This document shows, piece by piece, positions 15,054 through 23,499 of a DNA stretch of 50,015 nt. Position 1 is the first letter of the stretch; each line of letters starts with the position of its first letter. The stretch lies in NCBI GenBank assembly GCA_003446375.1, contig DMAW01000019.1:1-50015 (forward strand), written 5' to 3'. Source of the DNA: Eubacteriaceae bacterium (lineage in GTDB: Bacteria; Bacillota; Clostridia; Eubacteriales; Alkalibacteraceae). A program made the translations under genes and the position numbers. The notes under the pieces are model-generated. The model ran no database searches. It saw nothing but the letters and a program-made list of their open reading frames with translations, and had not been told where the DNA came from.

Positions 15054-16241
15054 TTACTTGTCTTCAAGTATTTCTATTCCCGGAAGCGCTTTTCCTTCAA
15101 GGAAAGTAAGAGATGCTCCGCCACCTGTGGATATATGGCTCATCTTTTCTGCAAATCCTAATTGTTTTGCAGCTGCCGCACTGTCTCCTCCACCGATGAT
15201 CGTAGTAGCATCTGAATCAGCCATAGCCTGCGCTACTGCTATTGTTCCATTTGCAAAGGCTTCAAATTCAAACACCCCCATAGGTCCGTTCCAGATGACC
15301 AACTTGGATCCTTTAATTGCATCTGCAAATATCTTTCTTGTTTCTTCTCCTATGTCAAGTCCCATATGATCAGCAGGAATTGCGTCTATCTTTACATTTT
15401 GGAATGGCGCATCAGCCGCAAACTTGGTAGTTGCCACTACATCTATAGGAAGCAGGAAGTTTACGTTTTTCTCCTTGGCTTTAGCCATGAGCTCTTTTGC
15501 AAGTTCAAGTTTGTCTTCTTCAAGAAGCGATGTTCCGATTTCGTATCCTTGCGCCTTTAAGAAGGTATAAGCCATGCCTCCTCCAATTATAAGAGTGTCC
15601 ACCTTATCGATAAGATTGTTGATTACGCCTATTTTATCGGATACCTTCGCTCCACCAAGTATCGCTACAAAAGGTCTTTCAGGATTTTCTAGGGCAGTGC
15701 CGAGAAACTTAAGCTCTTTTTCAATCAAAAGCCCGCATACTGCCGGAATATAATCTGCAACACCTACAGTTGAAGCATGTGCCCTGTGAACAGCTCCGAA
15801 AGCATCTGTCACAAATACATCTGCAAGAGAAGCAAGATCTTTAGAAAATCCGGCATCGTTGTCAGTTTCTTCTTTTCTGTATCTCGTGTTCTGCAGAAGG
15901 ACCACGTCGCCTTCTTTCATGTCAGCTGTTGCCTTCACTGCGTTTTCACCCACGACTTCATCGTCATTTGCAAATACCACTTGCTTGCCTATAAGCTTTG
16001 AAAGCTCTTGAGCAACAGGAGCTAATGAATACTGAGGATCCGGAGAGCCTTTTGGCCTTCCAAGATGGCTCATCAAAATAAGCTTTCCTCCTTCTTTAAG
16101 GATATGCTCGATAGTTGGAAGCGTAGCTGTGATTCTTGTATTGTCAGTAATCACGCCGTCTTTAAGAGGCACGTTGAAGTCAGCTCTCATCAATACTTTC
16201 TTACCCTTAAGATCTATATCTAAAATACTTTTTTTTGCCAT
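15054..16241 (-). CDS. pgk: Phosphoglycerate kinase
   Basis: It transfers phosphate from 1,3-bisphosphoglycerate to ADP, the first ATP-forming step of lower glycolysis. The 395-aa protein has the N-domain motif VLMRADFNVPL, LMSHLGRPKG, DAFGAVHRAHAS, and in the C-domain AILGGAKVSDKIGVI, GGGMAYTFLKA, WNGPMGVFE and GGGDSAAA. The ATG at 16241 has AAAGGAGAT six bases upstream; a TTG six codons earlier overlaps this site and is unlikely. A terminator-like hairpin lies between gap and this gene, so its level may be lower than that of gap. Confidence 0.97.
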   Translation of the reverse strand: MAKKSILDIDLKGKKVLMRADFNVPLKDGVITDNTRITATLPTIEHILKEGGKLILMSHLGRPKGSPDPQYSLAPVAQELSKLIGKQVVFANDDEVVGENAVKATADMKEGDVVLLQNTRYRKEETDNDAGFSKDLASLADVFVTDAFGAVHRAHASTVGVADYIPAVCGLLIEKELKFLGTALENPERPFVAILGGAKVSDKIGVINNLIDKVDTLIIGGGMAYTFLKAQGYEIGTSLLEEDKLELAKELMAKAKEKNVNFLLPIDVVATTKFAADAPFQNVKIDAIPADHMGLDIGEETRKIFADAIKGSKLVIWNGPMGVFEFEAFANGTIAVAQAMADSDATTIIGGGDSAAAAKQLGFAEKMSHISTGGGASLTFLEGKALPGIEILEDK

Positions 16242-16297
16242 TTTCGTATCTCCTTTCAATAAAGAAATTTAATTATGGTTCAATTCCGGTATTTCGT

Positions 16298-16330
16298 AAA
16301 AAAGGAAAGGGTAGCCCCTTCCCTTTTTGA
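16298..16330 (-). terminator. Hairpin between gap and pgk
   Basis: On the minus strand AAAAGGGAAGGG pairs with CCCTTTCCTTTT (one G-U pair) across a short loop and is followed by TTT. It resembles a terminator lying inside the operon. It may attenuate pgk-tpiA-gpmI-eno relative to gap, or stabilise the 3' end of a processed cggR-gap mRNA. Confidence 0.7.
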
Positions 16331-16343
16331 TGTTATTTATTTA

Positions 16344-17348
16344 TTATTTTACCATGTCGGCAACGTGTTTTGCCAATCTTACCAATTGGGAAGTGTAAGA
16401 CATTTCATTGTCATACCATGAAACTACTTTCACAAGTTGCTCTCCGTCTGCTTCAAGAACTTTTGTCTGAGTCGCATCGAATAGTGAACCAAAATTGATT
16501 CCGATAACGTCTGAAGAAACAATCGGCTCTTCAGTGTATCCCAAAGTCTCATTAGCTGCAGCTTTCATCGCAGCGTTGATCTCTTCTGCAGTTGTCTTCT
16601 TGCTCAATTTAACAGTAAGGTCTACCAAAGAACCTGTAGTTACAGGAACTCTCATAGCGCCACCATCCAATTTGCCGTTAAGCTCAGGAAGCACCAAACC
16701 TACAGCTGCAGCAGCTCCTGTGCTTGTAGGAACGATGTTCGCAGCAGCGGCTCTACCTCTTCTAAGGTCTTTATGAGGACCATCTAGAGTAGCTTGGTCA
16801 TTTGTGTAAGCATGGATAGTAGTCATCAAACCGCTTTCCAAACCAAAGTTGTCGTTAAGAACCTTTGCAAATGGAGCAAGGCAGTTTGTAGTACAAGAAG
16901 CACCACTAAGAACTGTTTCAGATCCATCAAGAACTTCATGGTTTACGTTATACACGATAGTTTTAAGGTCGCCTTTTGCAGGTGCTGAAATGATAACTTT
17001 TTTTGCGCCTGCTTTAATGTGCTTTTCTGCTCCGTCTTTTGTCGCAAAGAAACCTGTAGATTCTATAACTACGTCTACATCGTTATCTTTCCAAGGAAGA
17101 TTTTCTGGATCTCTTTCAGCATAAATTTTAATTTCTTTTCCGTCTACAGTTATAAATCCGTCACCAGCTGTTATGGAGTCAGTCTTGTATTTACCCTGAG
17201 AAGTATCATATTTCAACAAATAAGCTAAAGATTTTGCATCTGTCAAGTCATTTAATGCTACGATGTCGAAACTAGGATCGTCAAACATCAATCTGAAGGC
17301 CAAACGACCTATCCTTCCAAAACCATTAATTGCAACTTTTACTGCCAT
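16344..17348 (-). CDS. gap: Glyceraldehyde-3-phosphate dehydrogenase
   Basis: It oxidises glyceraldehyde 3-phosphate to 1,3-bisphosphoglycerate with NAD+. The 334-aa protein has the NAD-binding start VAINGFGRIGRLAFR, catalytic Cys in SGASCTTNCLAPFAKV, His in TIHAYTNDQ, and DLRRGRAAAANIVPT and SWYDNEMSY. The residue after the second beta strand (ALNDLTD) fits the NAD-dependent glycolytic type. Its ATG overlaps the cggR stop (TAATG), so the two are translationally coupled. Confidence 0.98.
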   Translation of the reverse strand: MAVKVAINGFGRIGRLAFRLMFDDPSFDIVALNDLTDAKSLAYLLKYDTSQGKYKTDSITAGDGFITVDGKEIKIYAERDPENLPWKDNDVDVVIESTGFFATKDGAEKHIKAGAKKVIISAPAKGDLKTIVYNVNHEVLDGSETVLSGASCTTNCLAPFAKVLNDNFGLESGLMTTIHAYTNDQATLDGPHKDLRRGRAAAANIVPTSTGAAAAVGLVLPELNGKLDGGAMRVPVTTGSLVDLTVKLSKKTTAEEINAAMKAAANETLGYTEEPIVSSDVIGINFGSLFDATQTKVLEADGEQLVKVVSWYDNEMSYTSQLVRLAKHVADMVK

Positions 17349-18385
17349 TAAAATTCCTCCTTTAATATATAAATAATTTGTTTTGCAGCGCTTTCATCGG
17401 TTATTAAAACCATGTCTTTCCTTACCCTTGATGTGGCTATTATCGCCTGTGCCTTTTCGGCTCCACCTGCTATGGCCACAATGTTGTCTATATTTTTATA
17501 TTCATCCAACGTGATACCAACGCTGCTGGATGGAAATATCATGCTGCCGTCTTTATCAAAATAATGTCCGAACGCCTCAGATACTGCATTTGTGCTTATT
17601 ATCCTTGCCACTTTTTCTTCCGGAAGGTTTCTCGCCTCAGCCATAACATCAGCCCTTCCGATGCCAAATAGCAATATGTCGATATCTTTGAACCTGTCAA
17701 ATACGCTTTTTATATCCGGATATGCCTTTAGAGCTTCCAAAAGCTCCTTTTCGATATTATCCGGTATATGAAGCATTTCCTTTTGGGCTCCAAGCTTCGC
17801 CGCCAACATGGAAACTATGCTATTGGCTTGTGTTGAATGGCTTTTGCCTATACCGCCTCTTGCAGGCAAAACAGTTGCTTTAGGAAAGTGAAGTTCCGGC
17901 ATGTTTCTCGCCACTGAAGCTACGCTGCTTCCACCGGTGATTCCTATTACAGATTCAGGCTTTATTATTCCGGTGATGTATTTTGCAGCTTTTTCACCCA
18001 TATAGTTAAGAATCAGCTCGTTTTTGGTACAATCACCTGGCACTATTATAACTTTCTTTATCCCTAAAATATCCTCTAACTGCTGAGTCAGGCTCTCAAA
18101 ATTTTTGTATAAATAGATTATTTCCTTAAGCTGGTTTAAAACTTCATCTCCAAGCTCTGTAAGCATGATCCCCTGTCTTTCTACATCTACGAATCCTTCT
18201 TTGTGAAAAAAATCTATCTCATTTCTTATATGTCTTTCGCTTACATCCAGCTCAGTGGAAAGATGCCTTCTTCCTATGGGCTGGTGAGCCTTCAAGTGGG
18301 ACAAAATATTATACCTGAGTTCCATGAGTTCTATTATCTCGGGAAGTATTTTCTTTTGCACGTCGATAAACTGTTCTTTATCCAA
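17348..18385 (-). CDS. cggR: Central glycolytic genes regulator CggR (SorC family)
   Basis: CggR represses the gap operon and is relieved by fructose 1,6-bisphosphate in Bacillus; the same is expected here. The 345-aa protein has an N-terminal helix-turn-helix (about 30-75, RRHLSTELDVSERHIRNEIDF) and a C-terminal sugar-phosphate binding SorC domain (about 90-340) with GITGGSSVA, PARGGIGKSHSTQAN and VAIAGGAEKAQAI. It is first in the gap operon. A promoter with a CGGGAC-type operator lies just upstream, consistent with autoregulation. SorC regulators have other effectors, but the context settles the name. Confidence 0.95.
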   Translation of the reverse strand: MDKEQFIDVQKKILPEIIELMELRYNILSHLKAHQPIGRRHLSTELDVSERHIRNEIDFFHKEGFVDVERQGIMLTELGDEVLNQLKEIIYLYKNFESLTQQLEDILGIKKVIIVPGDCTKNELILNYMGEKAAKYITGIIKPESVIGITGGSSVASVARNMPELHFPKATVLPARGGIGKSHSTQANSIVSMLAAKLGAQKEMLHIPDNIEKELLEALKAYPDIKSVFDRFKDIDILLFGIGRADVMAEARNLPEEKVARIISTNAVSEAFGHYFDKDGSMIFPSSSVGITLDEYKNIDNIVAIAGGAEKAQAIIATSRVRKDMVLITDESAAKQIIYILKEEF

Positions 18386-18427
18386 GGTAATCCCCTCTTG
18401 CTTTCTAAAAATAGAATTGATTTAAAT

Positions 18428-18487
18428 GGGATTATTTTGTCCCGCCGGGTCTAAACACATTATAATATGTTTTGATTGAAATGGCAA
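18428..18487 (-). promoter_or_regulatory. cggR operon promoter with CggR-type operator
   Basis: On the minus strand TTGCCA (18482-18487), a 17-base spacer and a perfect TATAAT (18459-18464). Directly downstream, around and after the expected start point, is GACCCGGCGGGACAAAAT. It contains the CGGGAC core known from the Bacillus CggR operator (18439-18444), in a setting where a bound repressor would block transcription. Confidence 0.8.
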
Positions 18488-18501
18488 ACCTTTTTTTGCC
18501 C

Positions 18502-19857
18502 TTACGCTTCTTTGCGTTCCCGTGTGGATAATATATTCAAGTTTTCTCTATACTTGGCAACAGTCCTTCTTGATATAGTATACCCTTTTTCCTTCAAAAT
18601 ATCTGTAATATTTTGATCAGAGTAAGGTTTTTTCTTGTTTTCCTTTGATATCAGATCTTTTATTGTTTCCTTTATTTTAACCACTGAAACATCTTCGCCT
18701 TCCTGAAAAGCAAGCCCGGTCGTAAAGAAGTGCTTCAATGAGTAGATGCCTCTGGGAGTCACCGCATATTTATTCTTTATGGCACGGCTTACTGTCGATT
18801 CATGTATTTCCAGTACCTCTGCTATTTCCTTAAGAGTCATTGGTTTTATGTAACTCTCACCGTGTTTTAAAAATTCTATCTGTTTTTCGAACAGTAGCTG
18901 CGTTATGTTTTTTACGGTTTCTCTCCTTTGAAGTATGCTGTTGATGACAAAGGATGCGCTGTTAAGCCCGCTTTTGATGAATTCAGTAGTTTTTTCGTCT
19001 CCGCCCTTTTGTAAAAGAGACTCGTAATAGCTGTTTATCTTGAGTCTGGGGACATAATAATCATTCATGGCGACTACGACCTTTCCACCATTTAATTCTA
19101 CGAAAATATCGGGAATGACAAAATCCGGTTCTTCTTCACAGTATTTAAGACCGGGCTTTGGATCCAAACCCTTTAGTACCTCTCTATAGTAAGAGATATC
19201 CTCTTTGTCTAGATCAAGTTCCTTCATAAGCTTATTGTCTCTGTTGTAGCCGATATCTTCCAAGTGTTCATCTATTATGTGAAAAAGCATATCATCGCAG
19301 TGATTCATATTTATAAGCTGAATCTTAAGGCACTCTTTTAAGTTCCTTCCTCCCACTCCCGAGGGCTCAAAACGCCTGATGAAGTTAACAATCTTTATGA
19401 CCTTTGTAACTGGCACTTTGATCATCTCTGCTATTTCTTCCGGTTCTGCCGAAAGGTATCCTCTCTCATCTATAAAGTCTATAATAAATTCTCCCACTCC
19501 GTAATCTTCTTCGGATAGCTGAAGGACATGGAGCTGCCCGATGAGAATATCTTTTAGAGATTCTTCGACACATTTGACGTTCTCAATTACATTTCTATCT
19601 TCGTCCTCAGAATAGGGCTGAGAATGCTCTTTTGTCTTATTTGTATTTTTTACAAATTCAAGCCAATTAACTTCTCCTTCACCCGCTTCATTGGAAACGT
19701 CTTCTTTTTCCAGCAAGGGGTTTTTCTCCATTTCCTGATTTATATACTCCCCTAATTCGATAGTGTTGTATTGAAGAATATTGATACCTTGAATAAGCTG
19801 ATTGGTCATTATTAGTTTTTGTTTCTGTTTTAAAGACAAGTCAAAACCCAGCTTCAT
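18502..19857 (-). CDS. rpoN: RNA polymerase sigma-54 factor
   Basis: Sigma-54 directs polymerase to -24/-12 promoters and needs enhancer-binding activators. The 451-aa protein has the Gln/Leu-rich activator-interacting N-terminus (LSLKQKQKLIMTNQLIQGINILQ), a core-binding region, the helix-turn-helix near LKEIAEVLEIHESTVSRAIKNKYAVTPRGIYSLKHFF, and the RpoN box SRRTVAKYRE near the C-terminus. All regions are present. It lies between trxB and cggR; the cggR promoter begins right after its stop. No enhancer-binding protein gene is in the window, so its targets are unknown. Confidence 0.97.
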   Translation of the reverse strand: MKLGFDLSLKQKQKLIMTNQLIQGINILQYNTIELGEYINQEMEKNPLLEKEDVSNEAGEGEVNWLEFVKNTNKTKEHSQPYSEDEDRNVIENVKCVEESLKDILIGQLHVLQLSEEDYGVGEFIIDFIDERGYLSAEPEEIAEMIKVPVTKVIKIVNFIRRFEPSGVGGRNLKECLKIQLINMNHCDDMLFHIIDEHLEDIGYNRDNKLMKELDLDKEDISYYREVLKGLDPKPGLKYCEEEPDFVIPDIFVELNGGKVVVAMNDYYVPRLKINSYYESLLQKGGDEKTTEFIKSGLNSASFVINSILQRRETVKNITQLLFEKQIEFLKHGESYIKPMTLKEIAEVLEIHESTVSRAIKNKYAVTPRGIYSLKHFFTTGLAFQEGEDVSVVKIKETIKDLISKENKKKPYSDQNITDILKEKGYTISRRTVAKYRENLNILSTRERKEA

Positions 19858-19930
19858 TTAAAACACCCCTGTAATCGTAAACTTTTCAACAGCTTTATTA
19901 TAGCAAATTTCGTGCCATATTGCACACAAT

Positions 19931-19960
19931 AAAAAAAGACTGAAGGATCCGCCTTCAGCC
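19931..19960 (-). terminator. Terminator after trxB
   Basis: Minus-strand hairpin GGCTGAAGGC...CCTTCAG followed by TCTTTTTTT, just beyond the trxB stop codon. Confidence 0.9.
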
Positions 19961-19968
19961 TTACAATC

Positions 19969-20892
19969 TTATTCAAAAACCTTAGCTATATATTTTTCAG
20001 CGCTTACTGCAGCGATAGCTCCATCAGCTGCCGCTGTTATTACTTGCTTTAGCATCTTTTGTCTTACGTCCCCTGCAACAAATAGCCCTTCGACTTTGGT
20101 ATTCATCTCCTCAGTTCCTATGATGAATCCTATTTCATCAGTTTCCACCATATCGACAAACATTGAAGAATTGGGCTTGTAACCTACAAATACAAATACT
20201 CCATCTACCGAAAGATCCTTAAGCTCATTTGTTTTGACGTTTTTTAATGTGATGCTGCTTACTACCCCGTCTCCTTTTATTTCTTCAACTACAGAATCGT
20301 AGATAAACTCTATCTTGCTGTTTGCAAATGCCTTTTCCTGTATGGATTTTGCAGCCCTCAGCTCGTCTCTTCTGTGAACCACATATACCTTTTTCGCAAA
20401 TTTGGTAAGAAACATGCCTTCTTCCAAAGCGCTGTCTCCACCGCCTATTACGGCAACGACAAGATCCCTAAAGAAAAACCCATCGCAGGTGGCACAGTAA
20501 GAGACCCCCATGCCCCTGAACTCTTTTTCTCCCTTGCAGCCTATTTCCTTTGGATTTGACCCGGTGGCTATTATCACCGCTTTTGCCTCGTATTCGTTTT
20601 TGTCTGTTTTAAGATAAAAAGTCTTATCCTTTTTTTCGATAGACAACATCTCTTCTTTTGCAAACTCGCTTCCAAATTCCACGCATTGATCCTTCATCCT
20701 TTGGGATAAAGCCGGTCCGGTAACATTTTCAGCAGAACCCGGGTAGTTGTCTACCTCGTTTGTTGTCGCTATCTGTCCCCCTGCATCTCCCTTTTCCAAA
20801 ACGATATTCTTAAGCTTTGCCCTTGATGCGTACAGGCCGGCTGAAAGTCCTGCCGGTCCTCCCCCTATGATGACTAGGTCATAAGTCTTCAT
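19969..20892 (-). CDS. trxB: Thioredoxin-disulfide reductase
   Basis: This flavoprotein passes electrons from a nicotinamide (or related) donor to thioredoxin. The 307-aa protein has FAD-binding GGGPAGLSAGLYASR at the start, the redox pair in SYCATCDGFFF (about 133-140), the NAD(P)-binding GGGDSALEE and the C-terminal FAD contact GLFVAGDVRQKMLKQVITAAADGAIAA. The donor-binding stretch VHRRDELRAAKS resembles the NADPH type. No thioredoxin gene is adjacent. It follows the phosphate transporter gene by 23 bases and ends at a terminator. Confidence 0.96.
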   Translation of the reverse strand: MKTYDLVIIGGGPAGLSAGLYASRAKLKNIVLEKGDAGGQIATTNEVDNYPGSAENVTGPALSQRMKDQCVEFGSEFAKEEMLSIEKKDKTFYLKTDKNEYEAKAVIIATGSNPKEIGCKGEKEFRGMGVSYCATCDGFFFRDLVVAVIGGGDSALEEGMFLTKFAKKVYVVHRRDELRAAKSIQEKAFANSKIEFIYDSVVEEIKGDGVVSSITLKNVKTNELKDLSVDGVFVFVGYKPNSSMFVDMVETDEIGFIIGTEEMNTKVEGLFVAGDVRQKMLKQVITAAADGAIAAVSAEKYIAKVFE

Positions 20893-20915
20893 TGCTATTC
20901 CCCCTAATCGCGGTA

Positions 20916-22592
20916 TCAGTTAAGAATGTACTCCGCTATATTTGTTGCGTGGTCTCCGATTCTTTCAAGATTGCTTACTACATCTAAAAATATTACTCCT
21001 GAGGAAGCATTGCACATTCCTTCGTTTAAGCGTGCTATGTGGCTTGTCCTGAGTTTTTCTTCCATTTCATCGATTTCGTCCTCGATTTTTATGGTGCTGA
21101 TAGCAGCCGTAGAATCTTGATCTTCAAAGCCTTCCACGACATCTTTGCATACAGTCTCAACCATGTCCATCATCTTTTTGAGATCGTCAACCGCCATATC
21201 GCTAAAGCTAACTTTATTGTCAATTCTGTACTGGGCAAGCTCAGCAATGTTTTCGGCATGATCTCCGATTCTTTCTATGTCGTGAACGCAGCTGAACAGA
21301 TCCATAAGTTTTCCGTGTTTTTCTTCAGATATATCCTCATTAACCAAAAGCACTAAAAACTGGGTTATTTCTTTTGCAAAATCATTTATGACCTTTTCCC
21401 TTCGGATGACCTTTTCGCAAAGAGCTTCGTCTTTATTTAAAAGCGCTTCTAAAGCAGTATGAAGATTCTTATTAGTGAGCCTTCCCATCCTAGTGATTTC
21501 CTTTACCACTTGGCCAAGAGCGACTGCAGGATTTTCTATGAGCCTTTTGTCAAGTTGCGGTCCTTTTTCGTCGTGATCGATTTTTTCAGGTATCAACCTG
21601 TCAATGAACCTAACGATCGGATCCATTAAAGGATATAGAATTATAGTGTTGGCTACATTGAACAAAGTATGGGTATTTGCGATTTCCCTTGTAACATCGT
21701 GAACCCTCATTCCGTCAATTACCGTGTATCCTGATATGGTGGTAATAAATTCATATATCGGATTGTTTCCGCCAGTTATGAAATTCATGAGTCCCAAAAC
21801 TACCAGCACCCAGACAGAGCCCACAACATTTACTGCAAGGTGTATTATAGCAGCCTTCCTCGCCGCTATGCTCGTGCCTATGCTTGATATCATCGCAGTA
21901 ACGCATGTACCGATGTTCATGCCCAACAACATAGGTATTATAATCGCTAATGTAGCTGTCCCGTCAACTGCGTTAAAGGTTCCAGAAAGAGCTATAGCCT
22001 GCAAAAGGCCAATTGTTGCGCTGCTGCTTTGTATAATCGCAGTTATGCCCATGCCCGCCAAAAGACCTAGTATCGGATTTTTACCGAAGGATATTAAAAC
22101 GTCCACAAAAATCTGATTTTCTCTTAAAGGCTTCAATGCATCGGACATGATGCTTATACCCAAAAACAGTATACCAAAACCTAAGATGATTTCTCCCAAT
22201 TGCTTTTGTTTTTTCTTCTTCGCAAGCAAGATCATGAACATACCCACGCCGATGAACAGCGGCGCAAAATGATCCACCTTCAAAGCTACAAGCTGAGCAG
22301 TTATAGTGGTACCTACATTGGCTCCCAAAATGACGCCTGCTGCCTGAAACAAATTCATTAAACCGGCATTTACAAAGCCAACCATCATTACAGTTGTAGT
22401 ACTTGAGCTTTGGACTATCACCGTTACAACTGTTCCTACGAGAATCGCAAGGATTCTGTTATTGGTAAGAACTTCCAAAAGCCTTTTCATTTTGTCCCCC
22501 GCTACAGCCTTCAACCCGTCCGACATTACGTTCATCCCGTAAATAAACAGACCCAGACCTCCGACGAGACTAATGACCATTTCCGTTGTCAT
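20916..22592 (-). CDS. Na+/phosphate cotransporter family protein with PhoU-like domain
   Basis: The 558-aa protein has an N-terminal membrane part (about 1-315) with the duplicated Na/Pi-cotransporter repeats, each carrying a QSSS motif (VIVQSSSTTTVMM and AIIQSSSATIGLL). The C-terminal cytoplasmic part (about 340-558) is helical and PhoU-like, with paired IERIGDHAENIAE and LERIGDHATNIAEY motifs. The family imports phosphate with Na+. The PhoU-like tail may regulate or bind metal. Three 11-bp-phased TTAA-type repeats upstream suggest phosphate control. It is followed closely by trxB. Substrate is inferred from the family. Confidence 0.92.
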   Translation of the reverse strand: MTTEMVISLVGGLGLFIYGMNVMSDGLKAVAGDKMKRLLEVLTNNRILAILVGTVVTVIVQSSSTTTVMMVGFVNAGLMNLFQAAGVILGANVGTTITAQLVALKVDHFAPLFIGVGMFMILLAKKKKQKQLGEIILGFGILFLGISIMSDALKPLRENQIFVDVLISFGKNPILGLLAGMGITAIIQSSSATIGLLQAIALSGTFNAVDGTATLAIIIPMLLGMNIGTCVTAMISSIGTSIAARKAAIIHLAVNVVGSVWVLVVLGLMNFITGGNNPIYEFITTISGYTVIDGMRVHDVTREIANTHTLFNVANTIILYPLMDPIVRFIDRLIPEKIDHDEKGPQLDKRLIENPAVALGQVVKEITRMGRLTNKNLHTALEALLNKDEALCEKVIRREKVINDFAKEITQFLVLLVNEDISEEKHGKLMDLFSCVHDIERIGDHAENIAELAQYRIDNKVSFSDMAVDDLKKMMDMVETVCKDVVEGFEDQDSTAAISTIKIEDEIDEMEEKLRTSHIARLNEGMCNASSGVIFLDVVSNLERIGDHATNIAEYILN

Positions 22593-22640
22593 AAATTCCC
22601 TCCAAAATTCATATTCATACAGTAAATAATAATATCAAAC

Positions 22641-22668
22641 TTAACGGGAATTTAAAATAAAATTAACA
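22641..22668. promoter_or_regulatory. Pho-box-like direct repeats upstream of the phosphate transporter
   Basis: On the plus strand TTAACG (22641), TTAAAA (22652) and TTAACA (22663) recur exactly every 11 bases, the spacing of PhoP-binding TTAACA repeats in Bacillus. They lie 49-76 bases upstream of the transporter ATG. The region is AT-rich and the repeats read on the strand opposite to the gene, so confidence is limited. Confidence 0.4.
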
Positions 22669-22706
22669 AAAGTTTTTACTTTTGATCGTTTATATTTTAA
22701 CTATCC

Positions 22707-23171
22707 TCAGCACATGTCGGGAAAGGCATTTTGTCTCAATGCTTCATATAAAACTATGCTTACGCTATTCGAAAGGTTAAGTGACCTTGCTTTTGGATTA
22801 TCTATCATAGGAATCTTAAATCTATTGTCTTTATATTTTTCGTGTATCTCCAGTGGCAATCCTGCTGATTCTTTGCCGAATATCAAAAATGAGTCTTCTT
22901 CAAATTTAATCTCGGTATAAATCTTGCTGCTCTTTGTAGTCATGAAATAAAAAGGCTTTCCTGCATATTTTTTTTCAAAAGCTTCAAAGTCACAATGAAT
23001 TTCCAAATCCAGCAAATCCCAATAATCAAGCCCTGCCCTTTTTACCTGTTTTTCATTTACATTAAAACCCATCGGCTCTATGAGATGAAGCTTCGCCCCT
23101 GTCACTACGCAGGTCCTTGCAATATTTCCGGTATTTTGAGGAATTTCCGGTTCAAACAATACTATATTCAT
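22707..23171 (-). CDS. trmL: tRNA (cytidine/uridine-34-2'-O)-methyltransferase, SPOUT family
   Basis: This 154-aa enzyme fits TrmL, which methylates the ribose of the wobble base in certain leucine tRNAs using S-adenosylmethionine. Motifs of the knotted SPOUT fold are present: N-terminal VLFEPEIPQNTGNIARTC, LHLIEPMGF, DYWDLLDLEI, FGKESAGLP and the C-terminal IPMIDNPKARSLNLSNSVSIVLYEALRQ. Length matches the family. It lies downstream of leuS; a leucyl-tRNA synthetase beside a leucine-tRNA modifier is suggestive but may be chance. A candidate small RNA occupies the space before it. Confidence 0.93.
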   Translation of the reverse strand: MNIVLFEPEIPQNTGNIARTCVVTGAKLHLIEPMGFNVNEKQVKRAGLDYWDLLDLEIHCDFEAFEKKYAGKPFYFMTTKSSKIYTEIKFEEDSFLIFGKESAGLPLEIHEKYKDNRFKIPMIDNPKARSLNLSNSVSIVLYEALRQNAFPDMC

Positions 23172-23263
23172 TTTTGTTGTTTCCTTTCTGATTGGTATCT
23201 ATAGATTATAGCACACGGTTATTGCTAATCCTTTGCATTGTCAATTTATTAACTTTGTCATAA

Positions 23264-23406
23264 CAAAAAAACACGACAAAACACTTGCCGTTATTTATGT
23301 TCCATATTTAAAATTAAAATATCCCGGGGGAAGTAACGAGGGTTTACGGTTCGGAACGGGATACAAACGTTGGAATCCTCCGGGATCTCCATAATTGGGG
23401 GATGAT
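23264..23406 (-). ncRNA. Candidate structured small RNA of unknown family
   Basis: The 328-base gap between leuS and trmL carries a complete set of RNA-gene signals on the minus strand. A promoter is formed by CTGATA (23436-23441), a 17-base spacer and TATAAG (23413-23418). A structured core has outer arms ATCCCGG and CCGGGAT (23380-23386 with 23321-23327) extended by GGA/TCC, and contains inner AACG/CGTT and a GTTCCGAAC hairpin. A terminator follows, ACGGCAA-GTGTT-TTGTCGT then TTTTTTT (23264-23291). A GGAAC downstream of the core could pair with the GTTCC loop. It might be a free sRNA or a leader controlling trmL. I recognise no known RNA family. Confidence 0.5.
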
Positions 23407-23452
23407 TGCTTACTTATATGTTACCCTATTTTAACTATCAGCAAACATACAA

Positions 23453-23493
23453 AAGAAAAAATTAAGCGCGCAGCTTGGATTAGCTGCGGCGCC
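23453..23493 (-). terminator. Terminator after leuS
   Basis: Minus-strand hairpin with CGCAGCT/AGCTGCG, extended by GCG/CGC past a one-base bulge, followed by TTAATTTTTTC. It lies just after the leuS stop and isolates the candidate RNA downstream. Confidence 0.85.
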
Positions 23494-23499
23494 ATGATT

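Noticed and set aside
23320..23404. Resemblance of the leuS-trmL RNA core to 5S rRNA (TCCCGTTCCGAAC against CCCAT-CCGAAC)
   Set aside because: Only a short stretch is similar. The conserved 5S loops and the terminal helix pairing the two ends are missing, and true 5S genes are far better conserved.
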